Source of the DNA: [Phialemoniopsis] sp. UDSM-2020
Lineage: Eukaryota; Ascomycota; Sordariomycetes; Thyridiales; Thyridiaceae
Reading direction: 5' to 3'
Assembly: GCA_018873225.1 (NCBI GenBank)
Contig: JAEILZ010000009.1
Location: forward strand, 1,231,501-1,295,500
DNA length: 64,000 nt
Both the position numbers and the translations under genes were made by a program. Within the stretch, counting starts at the first letter, position 1. Each line of letters starts with the position of its first letter. The notes beneath the pieces are model-generated. The model ran no database searches. It saw nothing but the letters and a program-made list of their open reading frames with translations, and had not been told where the DNA came from. Positions 49,846 through 59,286 of the stretch are shown here, piece by piece.

Positions 49846-50987
49846 ATGTCTTCAATTCCAAACCTCCTCTCGCTAAGAGGCGGGAGTCGAGGTGGGCGCG
49901 GAGGGCGTCACCGAGGTCGCGGTGGTGGTTCCTCCAGAAGTGGCCCCGGACACGATGCCACGATACAAGGCACAGACACCGACGCAGCCGTCTCGCGTCT
50001 CAGTGCTGTCGATGTGGGCTTGCTCAACGACCCTTTCGCGCAGTTCTTTGTGCAAGGCAGTCCCGGTGCTCCTGTACGTAGGTTGCCCATCATCAATAGA
50101 GGTCAGTGAAGGGCATGCGCTAGCGACTGGGTAACGAAGCAGGGACAACCATGAGCTGATCGTTATGTGCAGGGACATATACTCGCACCACTGCGCTCGA
50201 CATCCTGATAGACTCATTTCTATCCGGAGCAAACGACTCATCATCAGCAGCCCCAGAGCGCCAAATCATCTCGCTTGGCGCAGGCACTGACACTCGGAGT
50301 GTGCGCATCTTCTCTCAGGGCAAGCACAAGGGTGTCACTTATCATGAGATTGATTTTCCTGTCATCTGCACACGCAAGCTCAACACTGTCAAGGCGACAC
50401 CGCTACTTCTGAAAGCTCTTCCCAACCCGACTGTCGGGGACAATGGCTCTTGGGAAGCGCGGACTGCGGATGGAAACCAATACTGGTGTCATGGCCTCGA
50501 TCTGCGAGAGCTTCCAAACGGAGACGCATCGGCTTTGGTAGGCTTGAGGACGGATATTCCCACATTGCTGATATCGGAGTGCTGTCTCTGTTACTTGGAG
50601 ACGTCGCAGGCAAAGGATGTCATCAAGTGGTTCACAGACAGGATTGTCAACCTGGGCGTTATCATCTACGAGCCCACGGATCCTGACGACTCATTCGGTC
50701 AGGTCATGATCTCGAATCTAGGGTCGCGAGGCATCGTGATGCCAACTCTGTCATCGTACAGAAACCCGAGCCAACAAGAGGCTCGGCTCAAGGAGGCAGG
50801 ATTCGGGAATGTGCGAAAACTGACCGTAAGGGACATATGGACTACCTGGATACCAGATGTAGAGAAGGAGAGAGTCAATAGTCTTGAAGGACTGGATGAG
50901 GTGGAAGAATGGGATTTACTAGCAAGTCACTACATCATCGCTTGGGCCTGGAGAGGTCAAGGTTTCAAGGCGTGGGACAGCACATAA
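49846..50987 (+). CDS. PPM1: Leucine carboxyl methyltransferase 1 (PP2A methyltransferase Ppm1)
   Basis: Two exons (49846-50101, 50173-50987) around a 71 bp intron give 356 residues. The enzyme transfers a methyl group from S-adenosylmethionine to the C-terminal Leu of the PP2A catalytic subunit, which favours assembly of certain PP2A holoenzymes. Family marks are [27 protein letters not shown], the SAM-binding [29 protein letters not shown] and HGLDLRELP. The later [14 protein letters not shown] corresponds to the acidic strand that shapes the active site, and the C-terminus keeps [13 protein letters not shown]. Unusual is the N-terminus: residues 11-30 are an Arg/Gly-rich stretch ([18 protein letters not shown]) that is not part of the enzyme fold. 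The intron cuts the conserved NRG-T junction, which confirms the splice. Confidence 0.94.
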
Positions 50988-51492
50988 CCTGGGGTTGCAC
51001 TCAACCATCCTCTTCAATGATACCCCTTTTTCCTGAGAAAGACAAGTGTATACTCTTCTTGTAGAATTATGAGAGTCAGACACAAGAATATGAGAGTTGG
51101 TCGATGATTTAAGATTGAATCGCATGAAGGTGCTTTTACTTACATAAGCCTCCACCACCAAAGGGTCAATAGCGCTAAAGCAAAGAAGCCCCACAGTGTA
51201 ATGCGTGCAGGACCCACACACCACCCTGTCGCATCTGTCTACTCACAACCACCTTTGAGATTCACCTTCACGACAACCAATCCATCACTCGCTCTGCCTC
51301 ATATATCCCGTGCCTTGCTTCTACAAAACTCTTTGGCTGTCCACTTACTGGACTTGCTCTTTGCAGTCACTGACTTAGTTGCCTCACCTCGTTTCCGTCG
51401 CTGATCGCTGATCCCGAACGCCTGTTCACGCGCTTCCTTAACTCAACCAGCCAGGCGCGCGGCGAGTCACCTTGAACCAACAAGACAACAAG
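50988..51492. promoter_or_regulatory. PPM1 3' flank and SPT3 promoter/leader
   Basis: These 505 bases separate two plus-strand genes. The part from about 51,230 to 51,492 is C/T- and CAAC-rich, as in fungal leaders, and ends CAACAAGACAACAAG just before the SPT3 Met. Confidence 0.55.
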
Positions 51493-53332
51493 ATGGCAGA
51501 CAAAGATGGAAAGCAGTTCAAGTATCGCCAAGAGATACAGCAGGTTTGTGGCTCCAAACCATATTCAAGTCTTTACTGTACCTCTCACATCGAAGCACTC
51601 TTTCATGATTGTCAAATGCATTTAAAGAGGCCTTCTCCGAGAGATGACTGCCTCGAGCTTTCGCAATGGGTTGCTAGTCACATCAAGCATCAGAGTCAAC
51701 TGTAAAGTCACTATATGACTAGGAGGTGTGGCTATGACACAACGATGACTTGAAACCGCCACACTGCGGTAACCGTTCGCAAAGCTCGTCAGTCAGGCCC
51801 TGGACAAACGTGCTGTATCCAGTCAGCGCTTCTCTACGTCCTCTAAGCCGATCGTTTCATCACCTCCTCACCCACACTTCACCCCGAACTTCACCTCAGC
51901 CTAAGATTTCTCATGATTCAACATTGCTTGAAAGCTACAGTGTAGCTCGAGATCAGAACTGCACCTTCCAGCACCCACCCCTTTCCTATACCAATCTCAC
52001 TCTTCCGACCCGTTTACGAAATGGCGTCTCCAAGCAATGACTCCCCCGAACCGGGCGGGAGCTTTGTCAACGAGTACGGCTTTCACGACGATGACGACGA
52101 CGACGACTACTATTACAGCGATGGAGAGCTGCCCGACCTCAACTCTGTCATCCCAATCATTCCACCGCCCCTACCAAAGTTGGAGGGAGATCCTTTCCGC
52201 CATGTTTATGACGAGAGCAATCCTGAAGCACCCTTTGAGCAAACCATGGAACAGTTCAGGTCGGACTTACGTGAGTCGTTTGGACAGATGATGTATGTCT
52301 CGGGAGAGACTGGCGAACCTTCCGTCGAGACTACCGGTATTATCGAGGAAGTCGTGAGACAGCAGGTCGTTGAGATTGTAAGTTTAACGAGATATTCAAA
52401 CCTCGCATGCCCTTGCCAATTACACGCCTACTAACTTCGACTCGAGCTCCGGAGTTGCACCGAACTAGCTGCGCGCCGTGGCTCACGATCCATCACCATC
52501 AATGACCTAATCTTCCAGATCCGTGATGATGCGCCCAAGGTCTCCCGTCTCCGGACCTTCTTGTCATGGAAGGACGTACGAAAGAATGTTAAGGACTCGG
52601 ACGACAAGGGCGGCGAGGTCGACCTTGGCGCCGGCGAGGATCCCACCGGCGGCCCAGTCGGTGGTCCAGTTGATGACACGGCCAAGAAGAACAAAAAGGC
52701 CAAGGTCGGCCTGCCCTGGGAGCCTTCGTCCTTCTACAGCCAAGAGGTCCCCGAGCGCGACGACGAAGAGGACGAGGAGGAGGAGGAGATGAACTACATC
52801 ACCCTGCAGCGCCTGCGCAAGGCCGACGAGCGCACAAAGGTCATGACCCGCGAGGAGTACGTCACGTGGTCCGAGTACCGCCAGGCCTCCTTCACGTACC
52901 GCAAGGGCAAGCGCTTCCGCGAGTGGGCCGGCTTCGGCCTCGTCACCGACAGCAAGCCGTCCGACGACATTGTCGACATCCTCGGCTTCCTCACCTTTGA
53001 GATGGTCCAGACCCTCACCGAGGAGGCGCTCAAGATCAAGGAGCAGGAGGACCTGATGAAGGAGCGCACCGGTGGCGAGAACGCGGCCGCCGGCAGCAAG
53101 AAGCGCAAGCTGGCGCAGGGCCTCTTTGACCCGCCCAGCGAGGGCCGCGCCCCGGTCGAGGGGCGTCACATCCAAGAGGCGTTCCGCCGCCTGCAGCAGC
53201 GGCCTAAGAAGTCCCGGGCGATGCTCAACGGCACGAGGATGCGTTCTCACACGGCCCTTAGGCTGGTAAGTTACTGCATGTCTCGACTTGTATCTATGTT
53301 TTGCCATTAACCTATTTTTGCTACAGTTTTGA
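51493..53332 (+). CDS. SPT3: SAGA complex subunit Spt3
   Basis: The model has four exons: 51493-51543, 52288-52377, 52447-53265 and a tiny last exon 53327-53332; it gives 321 residues. The first 17 residues ([17 protein letters not shown]) and the next exon ([20 protein letters not shown]) form the start of the first histone fold, as in other Spt3 proteins. Then come [40 protein letters not shown], an acidic [20 protein letters not shown] segment and the well-conserved [19 protein letters not shown] and [19 protein letters not shown]. Spt3 uses its paired histone folds to help SAGA deliver TBP to promoters. The first intron is 744 bp, about ten times the local norm, and contains an alternative first exon (separate entry). 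The last splice (CTG then TTT TGA) follows good GT-AG signals but is uncertain; unspliced, the frame would add 14 residues. Confidence 0.92.
52021..52287 (+). CDS. SPT3: Possible alternative first exon of SPT3 (acidic N-terminus)
   Basis: An ATG at 52021 opens 89 codons that run, with no stop and in the same phase, straight into the second SPT3 exon at 52288. The peptide starts [15 protein letters not shown] and has a run of seven Asp followed by three Tyr ([18 protein letters not shown]), then a Pro stretch (PIIPPPLPK). The 250 bases before it are C/T-rich and look like a second promoter and leader. Use of this start would make a 393-residue Spt3 lacking [17 protein letters not shown], which belongs to the first histone fold. 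Alternatively this is a chance open frame in a long intron. A GTGAGT at 52271 could also act as a donor, but I found no acceptor in matching phase. Confidence 0.4.
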
Positions 53333-53623
53333 ACGCCTAAAGCTAAGCTCTGTGTGGCTCTTCTTGCCTGCATGTTTGTCTCGCGGTACTGCGACGGTGT
53401 TTTTCGGCGTTCAAGGTTTTTTTCACAGAGTCCTGAGTTGTCTTGGACTGATATGACGAACGATACCCATTGAGGGACTTGTGGTGTTCTAGGAGTTTGG
53501 TGGACATGTTGCCTGCCTCTTTGGAGCAAGGATAGGAACCGAAGGTGGTTGGCACTTTGTTAGTCCTTATGATGGCTATTGATTTACAGATTTTCTTTGT
53601 CTTCTTAAAATTGCAATGGTCAT
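53333..53623. other. Short intergenic region between convergent genes
   Basis: These 291 bases hold the 3' ends of SPT3 and the ArAE-type gene. T-rich stretches (GTTTTTTTCAC) suit transcript ends on either strand. Confidence 0.6.
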
Positions 53624-56600
53624 TCATAGAGCCTTGCCCTTGCCCTTGTCGTGAAGGCCAAGAGTTTGTCGCCTCTCTTCTGCCGCCGACATGCCCTCCT
53701 CGATGCTATTTGATCGTCTCAGCCTCGTGCCCACTCTGAAGAGACTCGGCGGCAATGCGCCCGACGAGAACCTCCGATTTTCCAAAGCAGTAGCTGTAGA
53801 TGAAGACCCTGTCATTACGCCATGAGGATCAAAAGTCTTGTACCTGCGTAAATAAACATCATCGTCCGCGTCTTGCCCATCACTCTCGTCTTCTACTGCC
53901 AGCTCGTCAGTGCCGCGATCCCGTCCCCTACTCGCGGTGAAACGGTTGAAGCGAGCCAGGTGCGCCTCTCGCTTCCTAATAAGCCCTACGTAGTGGCGGT
54001 AATTGGGCTGCTCCAGCAAGCCCGCCCGGAACGCAGACACACCGACGAGCAGCTTGGCGAGATCCACGAGCTCCTCCAGATACTCGATGATTTCCATCTG
54101 TCCGGCAGCAGCAGCGCTCCAGGACAAGAAGTTCTCCTCCGTGATACTTCGAACAGCGCTTGGTGAAAGTGGTACAGTTTGAAAGGGCTCTTGTTGTGGT
54201 ATGGGTGACATTCTCCCTCGCTGTGGGTCACCGCGGGCAAGGGGCTGCCCTGCGACAAGTTCCCTCACCCGATGGATAAGTCTGACTTGTGCCAAACGGC
54301 TCGAGGGAAGGAATTGTGGTAGTGGCAGCTTCGTGGTCAACGCCTCATTGACTGCGAACAGCGCCAGCGTCACGCTGGCCGCCACGTTGCGGCGGTGGAC
54401 GTACACCTGCTCGTTCAACTTCTCCAGAACAGAGCTACCGTACGCTCTGCGCAACTGAACGACGTTGTCCATACGATCAATGATTTGGTAAAGAACGTAA
54501 ATGAGTTCCTTGTAAATAGGATGGAGCTCCTCAAAGTTGCCCTTAAGTCTGGGTTCGGTGAGACAAAAGGGGAGGAAAGTGTCTGCGGCACCGAGGGCAG
54601 CAGTAGCTTTTTTCTTGGCCCGGTTGAATCGTGAAAGGAGTTGATTCGATCGGAAAACAACCTTAGTAGGATCATCCACCCCTGCAGCCACCGCAGCCTG
54701 CATGTTGATCACTTGACGAATACAGGAAGATATCGACTCGGCGAGGCGCTCTCTCGCTCGCGCTGGGTAAAGCATGACTTGAACAATTAGTGCAGCCGCG
54801 CCACCCACCAAGAACGCGCATAACCGCTTGACAAAGTTTTCCCAAGCCGCACCAGTGTTGTCGAGCGTAGCTGTGATGAATTAGCAGTAGCCCGACCAGC
54901 GATGTAGAAATGTGACCTACACAAAGCAACGACAGTCATAGATACGACGGATATCATGCCGGCCTTGACGTACGGCGTCCCAAGCTGCACATACGCAGAA
55001 GGGATGATTCCTATCTGTAAGAAAACGACCAGAGCTGGGAGATTGCCATGTCCAACGAGGTATGATAGAAGTCCCGTCACGCACCCAAATACAACTCCAG
55101 CTGCTCTCACCATGAAAACCCAAAGCGACGTCCCAATCGAGACCTCGAAAACGAGTACCAGTTGCAAGGGTGCCCAAACACCATGCACAGTGCTATACCA
55201 TGAGCTGGTAGATACAACAAATGAGGGCCAAGTCACCAGCATGATGGCAACTGCAAGCTTCAGTGCGTAAGGGATGTCATCGGACTGAGATGCATTGTCG
55301 ATCCAGTCAGCGAGTCGGGTGCGGAAGTCACCGAAAGTTCTGGTTTTAGACCTCCTGCCATGCTCCATTTTTGCCAAATCCGGTGTTCTTTGACTGCATT
55401 CTTGCGCTGAGGCTTGGAAGTGAGATGATCTGCCTTCTTGATCATTTCTTGACGGGAAAGCGTCCTCTTCGTCTGTAAGGGGTTCATTGTCGTCATCATC
55501 ATTAGGAGCTCTGGCCAAAGTCTGGCCTGATCGCGCCTCCTGTCTGATGTTCTCTTGAAGAATTGCCACGTCCTGTTCTCCACCGGAGGATAGCCACTGG
55601 CGCCAACGAAATCTGCGAGGGAAGTAAAGCCTCTTTCGACTGTGTCGTGATTGTCTTTTCTCGACCAAAGCTCTTGCATGTTTCAACATATGCTGGCTTT
55701 GTTCAGCAACTTGCCTCAAGCCCAAGACGAAGGACGAGATGAGAAAAATCTCCACCCTGGGCATGATGTCAACCTGCTTATCTACGTTCAGTGCTCATGA
55801 TCACAGTTGATTCGAGTTGCAGCCATGCTTACCTGAGAGCCTTTGAGGTTCTGCACCATCGCAGTCGTCTCGAGAGCTGACACGAAAGCTGTTTCGAATC
55901 TTGCCATGGCTATACCGAAGTGTTCAGCTCGTATGTCAAGTTCTTCTAATTTGATGCCACGTGGGGTGATAGCTCCAGATGGCAGCCGTGGCGCATCAAA
56001 GCAGTAAGCAAGGCATGTTATGACGGTGTTCAGAGCCTGGTCGAGTTCCTTCTGGAACTCCCGGACGGGTTGACGGAGGTGCGAAATGATGAATTCGAGG
56101 ACCTCTGCGTCACCATTCTCGATCTCACGATGGGGTTTTATAAGCTTCACTTTATCCCCGATTGCCATTTCCAGACTCGAGCGCTCACTAGAGCTTGATT
56201 CAGCTGGTTCGGACCTTGTGGACGATATCCCCCCTCGATCACCCTTGTCCTTTCCGCCGAGACCGTGATATGGCTCGTCTGCAGTCAAATCATCACGGAT
56301 CATAGCAAACTTGCTCTCGCAGGCCCCGATCAAGGAAATTGTGCTTTGCACAAGGCTGGACATCGCAATAGCGTTGATCGGCTTGAGCCGTCGAGGAGGG
56401 AGCACCGAAACAGTGATCTCAAAAGTGCATTCCTGCTGCACGGACCTGCAGGAGTTTAACTTCGTCCGCAGCTTCGTCTTCGCCTCAATGAGAGAGGAGA
56501 GCTTTTCCATGCTTGGGTTTTCGAGCATATCGTGCTTTGGAGCGTTTTGGAAGGGGTTGCTGACCAGACTCTGTGTCCTCCGCCGGTAGAATGAGCGAGC

Positions 56601-57296
56601 TTGGGGAACTGTTGTCTGCCAAAGAACATGGCTGTCCTTTCGAATAGCGGCTGGCGAGATAAACCACTGGGTTGTGCCTCTCAATGTGGTAGCAGCCTGA
56701 GCCAGCGTTTCCACAGTTGCAATTCCCAGCGAGTTACTTGAGAATTCCGGTAGGACCAAGACGTTGACGATAACAACGATACCTGCTGCGCAGAGAATGG
56801 GGTAAACCATATTTTCCACAAACACTCGGGATATTTCGTGGGCCGTCCCTGCCAGCATGAGTGTGGATACGAAAGCGTAGAACAGGACGAAGTTGAAAAC
56901 CCTCGGGCTGTATGAACGAAAGAAGCCATGAAAGATCGCGACAATCACGAGGAAGAGAGCCCGGATGGTGTTCGACGCAAGTACGTCATAATCCCAGGTA
57001 AGACTCGCCAGGTATAAGCCCAGACTAGACCATGCAACTCCCAGGAGCGATCCGACGACGACCATGCCCAGAGACTCTACCATCCGGCCCACGCGCTGGC
57101 CAGGATGGCCGAAGACAACAGTCAGCGGACAGAGAAAGGTATATGGCCCAATTACAGCTGCAGATGCCGGAATAACTGCAATTATGACTGTAAGGTTCAT
57201 AGCCACAACGTATCTCAAGATCCGTCTCCATAGGTTATTGGTCTGAAGCTTTGCCTTGAGATCCTCGAATTGTGAGATGAACCATGAAGGAGCCAT
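53624..57296 (-). CDS. ArAE-type (aromatic acid exporter-like) membrane protein, putative endomembrane transporter
   Basis: Three exons, complement(55833-57296), complement(54921-55773) and complement(53624-54870), with introns of 59 and 50 bp, give 1,187 residues. Two hydrophobic blocks are present. The first (about 25-195) has NLTVIIAVIPASAAVIGPY, VVFGHPGQRVGRMVESLGM and ALFLVIVAIFHGFFRSYSP. The second (about 640-800) has LKLAVAIMLVTWPSFV, GVWAPLQLVLVFEVSIG and LPALVVFLQIGIIPSAY. Each is followed by a long soluble region with helical stretches. This two-block layout is that of the fungal ArAE_2/DUF2421 (FUSC-like) family, related to bacterial efflux and yeast Bre4-like proteins. Substrate and membrane are unknown. 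The C-terminus is Lys/Gly-rich (DKGKGKAL). The acceptor of the first intron is an AAGCAG tandem, so isoforms differing by one Gln are possible. Confidence 0.87.
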
Positions 57297-57817
57297 CTTG
57301 TCTCGTCAAGATCCGGTGGGAGGTGCTATTGCAGCCGCCCAAGGACCTGCCCGAAGATTCGATGCTCCCCAGGGCATTATGAGAAGAAGAAGGCCGAAAG
57401 CCTTTCGTACCAATTCCCAAGTACGCGATTGCTGTTGCCAGCAAAAATAATGAACGAGCTGTGTGGAATGAGGTCATACGAGAGCGTGTATGCCCATTGA
57501 TCAATTTCTTGGCCGATAAAGCTGCTTATCGCAATCCGATAACGACAAAGCTAGAAGAAGTAAGGGTACTTCCACTGTCGCGTACTGTGGGTGGATCTTC
57601 AGGTACAGATACTCTGCCGGCCAGCGAAGCTACCCCGCGCCAGCCTCCATGGCGATCATGAGGCCTCATGTGTGGCACTGCCCACTCCAATTCACATCAA
57701 GCACTGAAAAGCCTGAAATACGAAGAAGCACTTTACGCGCCGAAACCCCGGGATCGCCTGGACTTGAAGTAAACTTGCAAGTTAAAGCTAGATCAGTCCT
57801 CTGCATAAATACTCGAG
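57297..57817. promoter_or_regulatory. Divergent promoter region of the ArAE-type gene and IST1
   Basis: These 521 bases lie between two genes transcribed away from each other, so the two share regulatory DNA. No coding signal is visible; a CTGCATAAATAC element (57,801-57,812) just before the IST1 Met resembles an AT-rich start region. Confidence 0.5.
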
Positions 57818-58785
57818 ATGCCGCCACCTTCATCGTTATCAGTAGGTATCCGTCCTGTCCTGGATCGCACCAGCTTTGTTAACCTTCCTCGCAGACCAAG
57901 ATCAAAGTGCAGCTAAAGCTGTCGATCGCTAGGCTCCGAATGGTACAGAAGAGAGATGAGGCCCTTGCGAAAACACAACGGAGGGCCATGGCGCAGCTAT
58001 TGGAGGTGGGCAAGGTCGACTCCGCGCGGATACGAGTAGAGAACATTATCCGTTCCGATATCACGACCGAACTACACGAGATCCTTGAGCTCTACTGCGA
58101 GCTTCTCCTCGCCCGCGCTGGCTTACTTGACAGCCCTGTCTGCGATCCAGGCCTGGAGGAGGCTGTCAAAAGCATTATATACGCGGGACCAAAGACAGAG
58201 ATCAAAGAACTGCAGCAGGTTCGAGCGTTGCTAGGAGAAAGATACGGCAAGGAGTTCGTTGTGACAGCTATGGAAAACTCGGATGGGAAGGTGTCCGAGA
58301 AGGTTGTGAAGAAACTGAGTGTCACTCCACCCAAGGAAGAGCTGGTCCAGGGCTACCTCGAGGAGATTGCCAAGGCGTACGGAGTGAACTGGCCGAGGAG
58401 ACCGAATGAGGAGCTTGGTGATGCGCCAGAGTTTGTGGACGATGACGACGACGAGAACCCCAGTGGCGGTCAGGCACAGAAGAACCTCGAAGCACCGTTA
58501 CCAGCGGACCCCAAAGCGGCCGAGGCCCAACAAGAGCTGAACAAGGCGACCACCCCCCGCGACTTGGGGCCCAGCAGCCCTCTGCACGTGAACCCGCCAG
58601 GGCCATCAACGGATAACATTCATCCGAAAGTCACACTGAACTCTCAGGAGTTAAAGCCGAGTAGCAACAAGAAGATGGTGGATGCCGGCATGGCGAAGAA
58701 ACCGACAGCAAAGAAAGACGACATCAAGGATGGGATCCCCGATGTGGATGAGCTGGCTAAGAGATTTGCGGCCCTGAAAAAGTGA
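57818..58785 (+). CDS. IST1: ESCRT-III-related protein Ist1
   Basis: Two exons (57818-57841, 57895-58785) around a 53 bp intron give 304 residues. The first exon encodes only eight residues (MPPPSSLS). The IST1 domain (about 9-185) begins TKIKVQLKLSIARLRMVQKR, then QRRAMAQLLEVGKVDSARIR, VENIIRSDITTELHEILELY and ELLLARAGLLDSPVCDPGLE. The middle is Pro/Glu-rich and disordered. The C-terminus DVDELAKRFAALKK is a MIM1 motif that binds the MIT domain of Vps4. Ist1 copolymerises with ESCRT-III and controls Vps4 in multivesicular body formation. The start is chosen because splicing of the eight-residue exon restores the family N-terminus; the Met at 57907 would remove the first helix. Confidence 0.95.
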
Positions 58786-59286
58786 CTGAGGACTGCGCTG
58801 GCGAGAGCAATGGCCTATGCGCTTGGTGTTTTATTTCAACGCATGCCCATTTGTGGGTTGTACCATATCCTGGATCTGAAGTTCTAGCGTCTAGTTGTTC
58901 GTGGCGAATATGGTACTCAGTTCGTCGAAGATTTCGCGATCATTGTCTGCGCGAGAGGCGGTTTCAGAGTTGCTCAATCCCCGGAAGGTGATGCTGTTAT
59001 TTGAGTGGCCTTGCCGGGATGGATCAGTCGTGCTCTGACTCTGGTATCAAAATCAAATCAGGCGAGGCAGCACGGCTGTTGGCCTTCGTGGTCGTGCCTT
59101 CCAAAGCTGGTGGGCAGGTTCTTCAGGGTCATGAACCGCTTGCGTCAGAATCCACCCTCCTCTCGACCTTCTATTCTTCCCTGATATTTCAATCAGATTT
59201 CAATCAGATGTGTGTCACTTCTTTTCATCTCATTCATTGAAATCTCTGTGTAAGCTCGCCTCTTACAACTTCATGTACTCGCAGCC
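58786..59286. other. Intergenic region: IST1 3' flank and leader of the zinc-knuckle gene
   Basis: These 501 bases separate two plus-strand genes. The last 150 bases are C/T-rich and contain the direct repeat TTTCAATCAGATTTCAATCAGAT. No gene is seen. Confidence 0.55.

Noticed and set aside
52564..53529. 321-codon minus-strand frame opposite SPT3
   Set aside because: It mirrors the GC-rich SPT3 exon 3 and has no recognisable domain.
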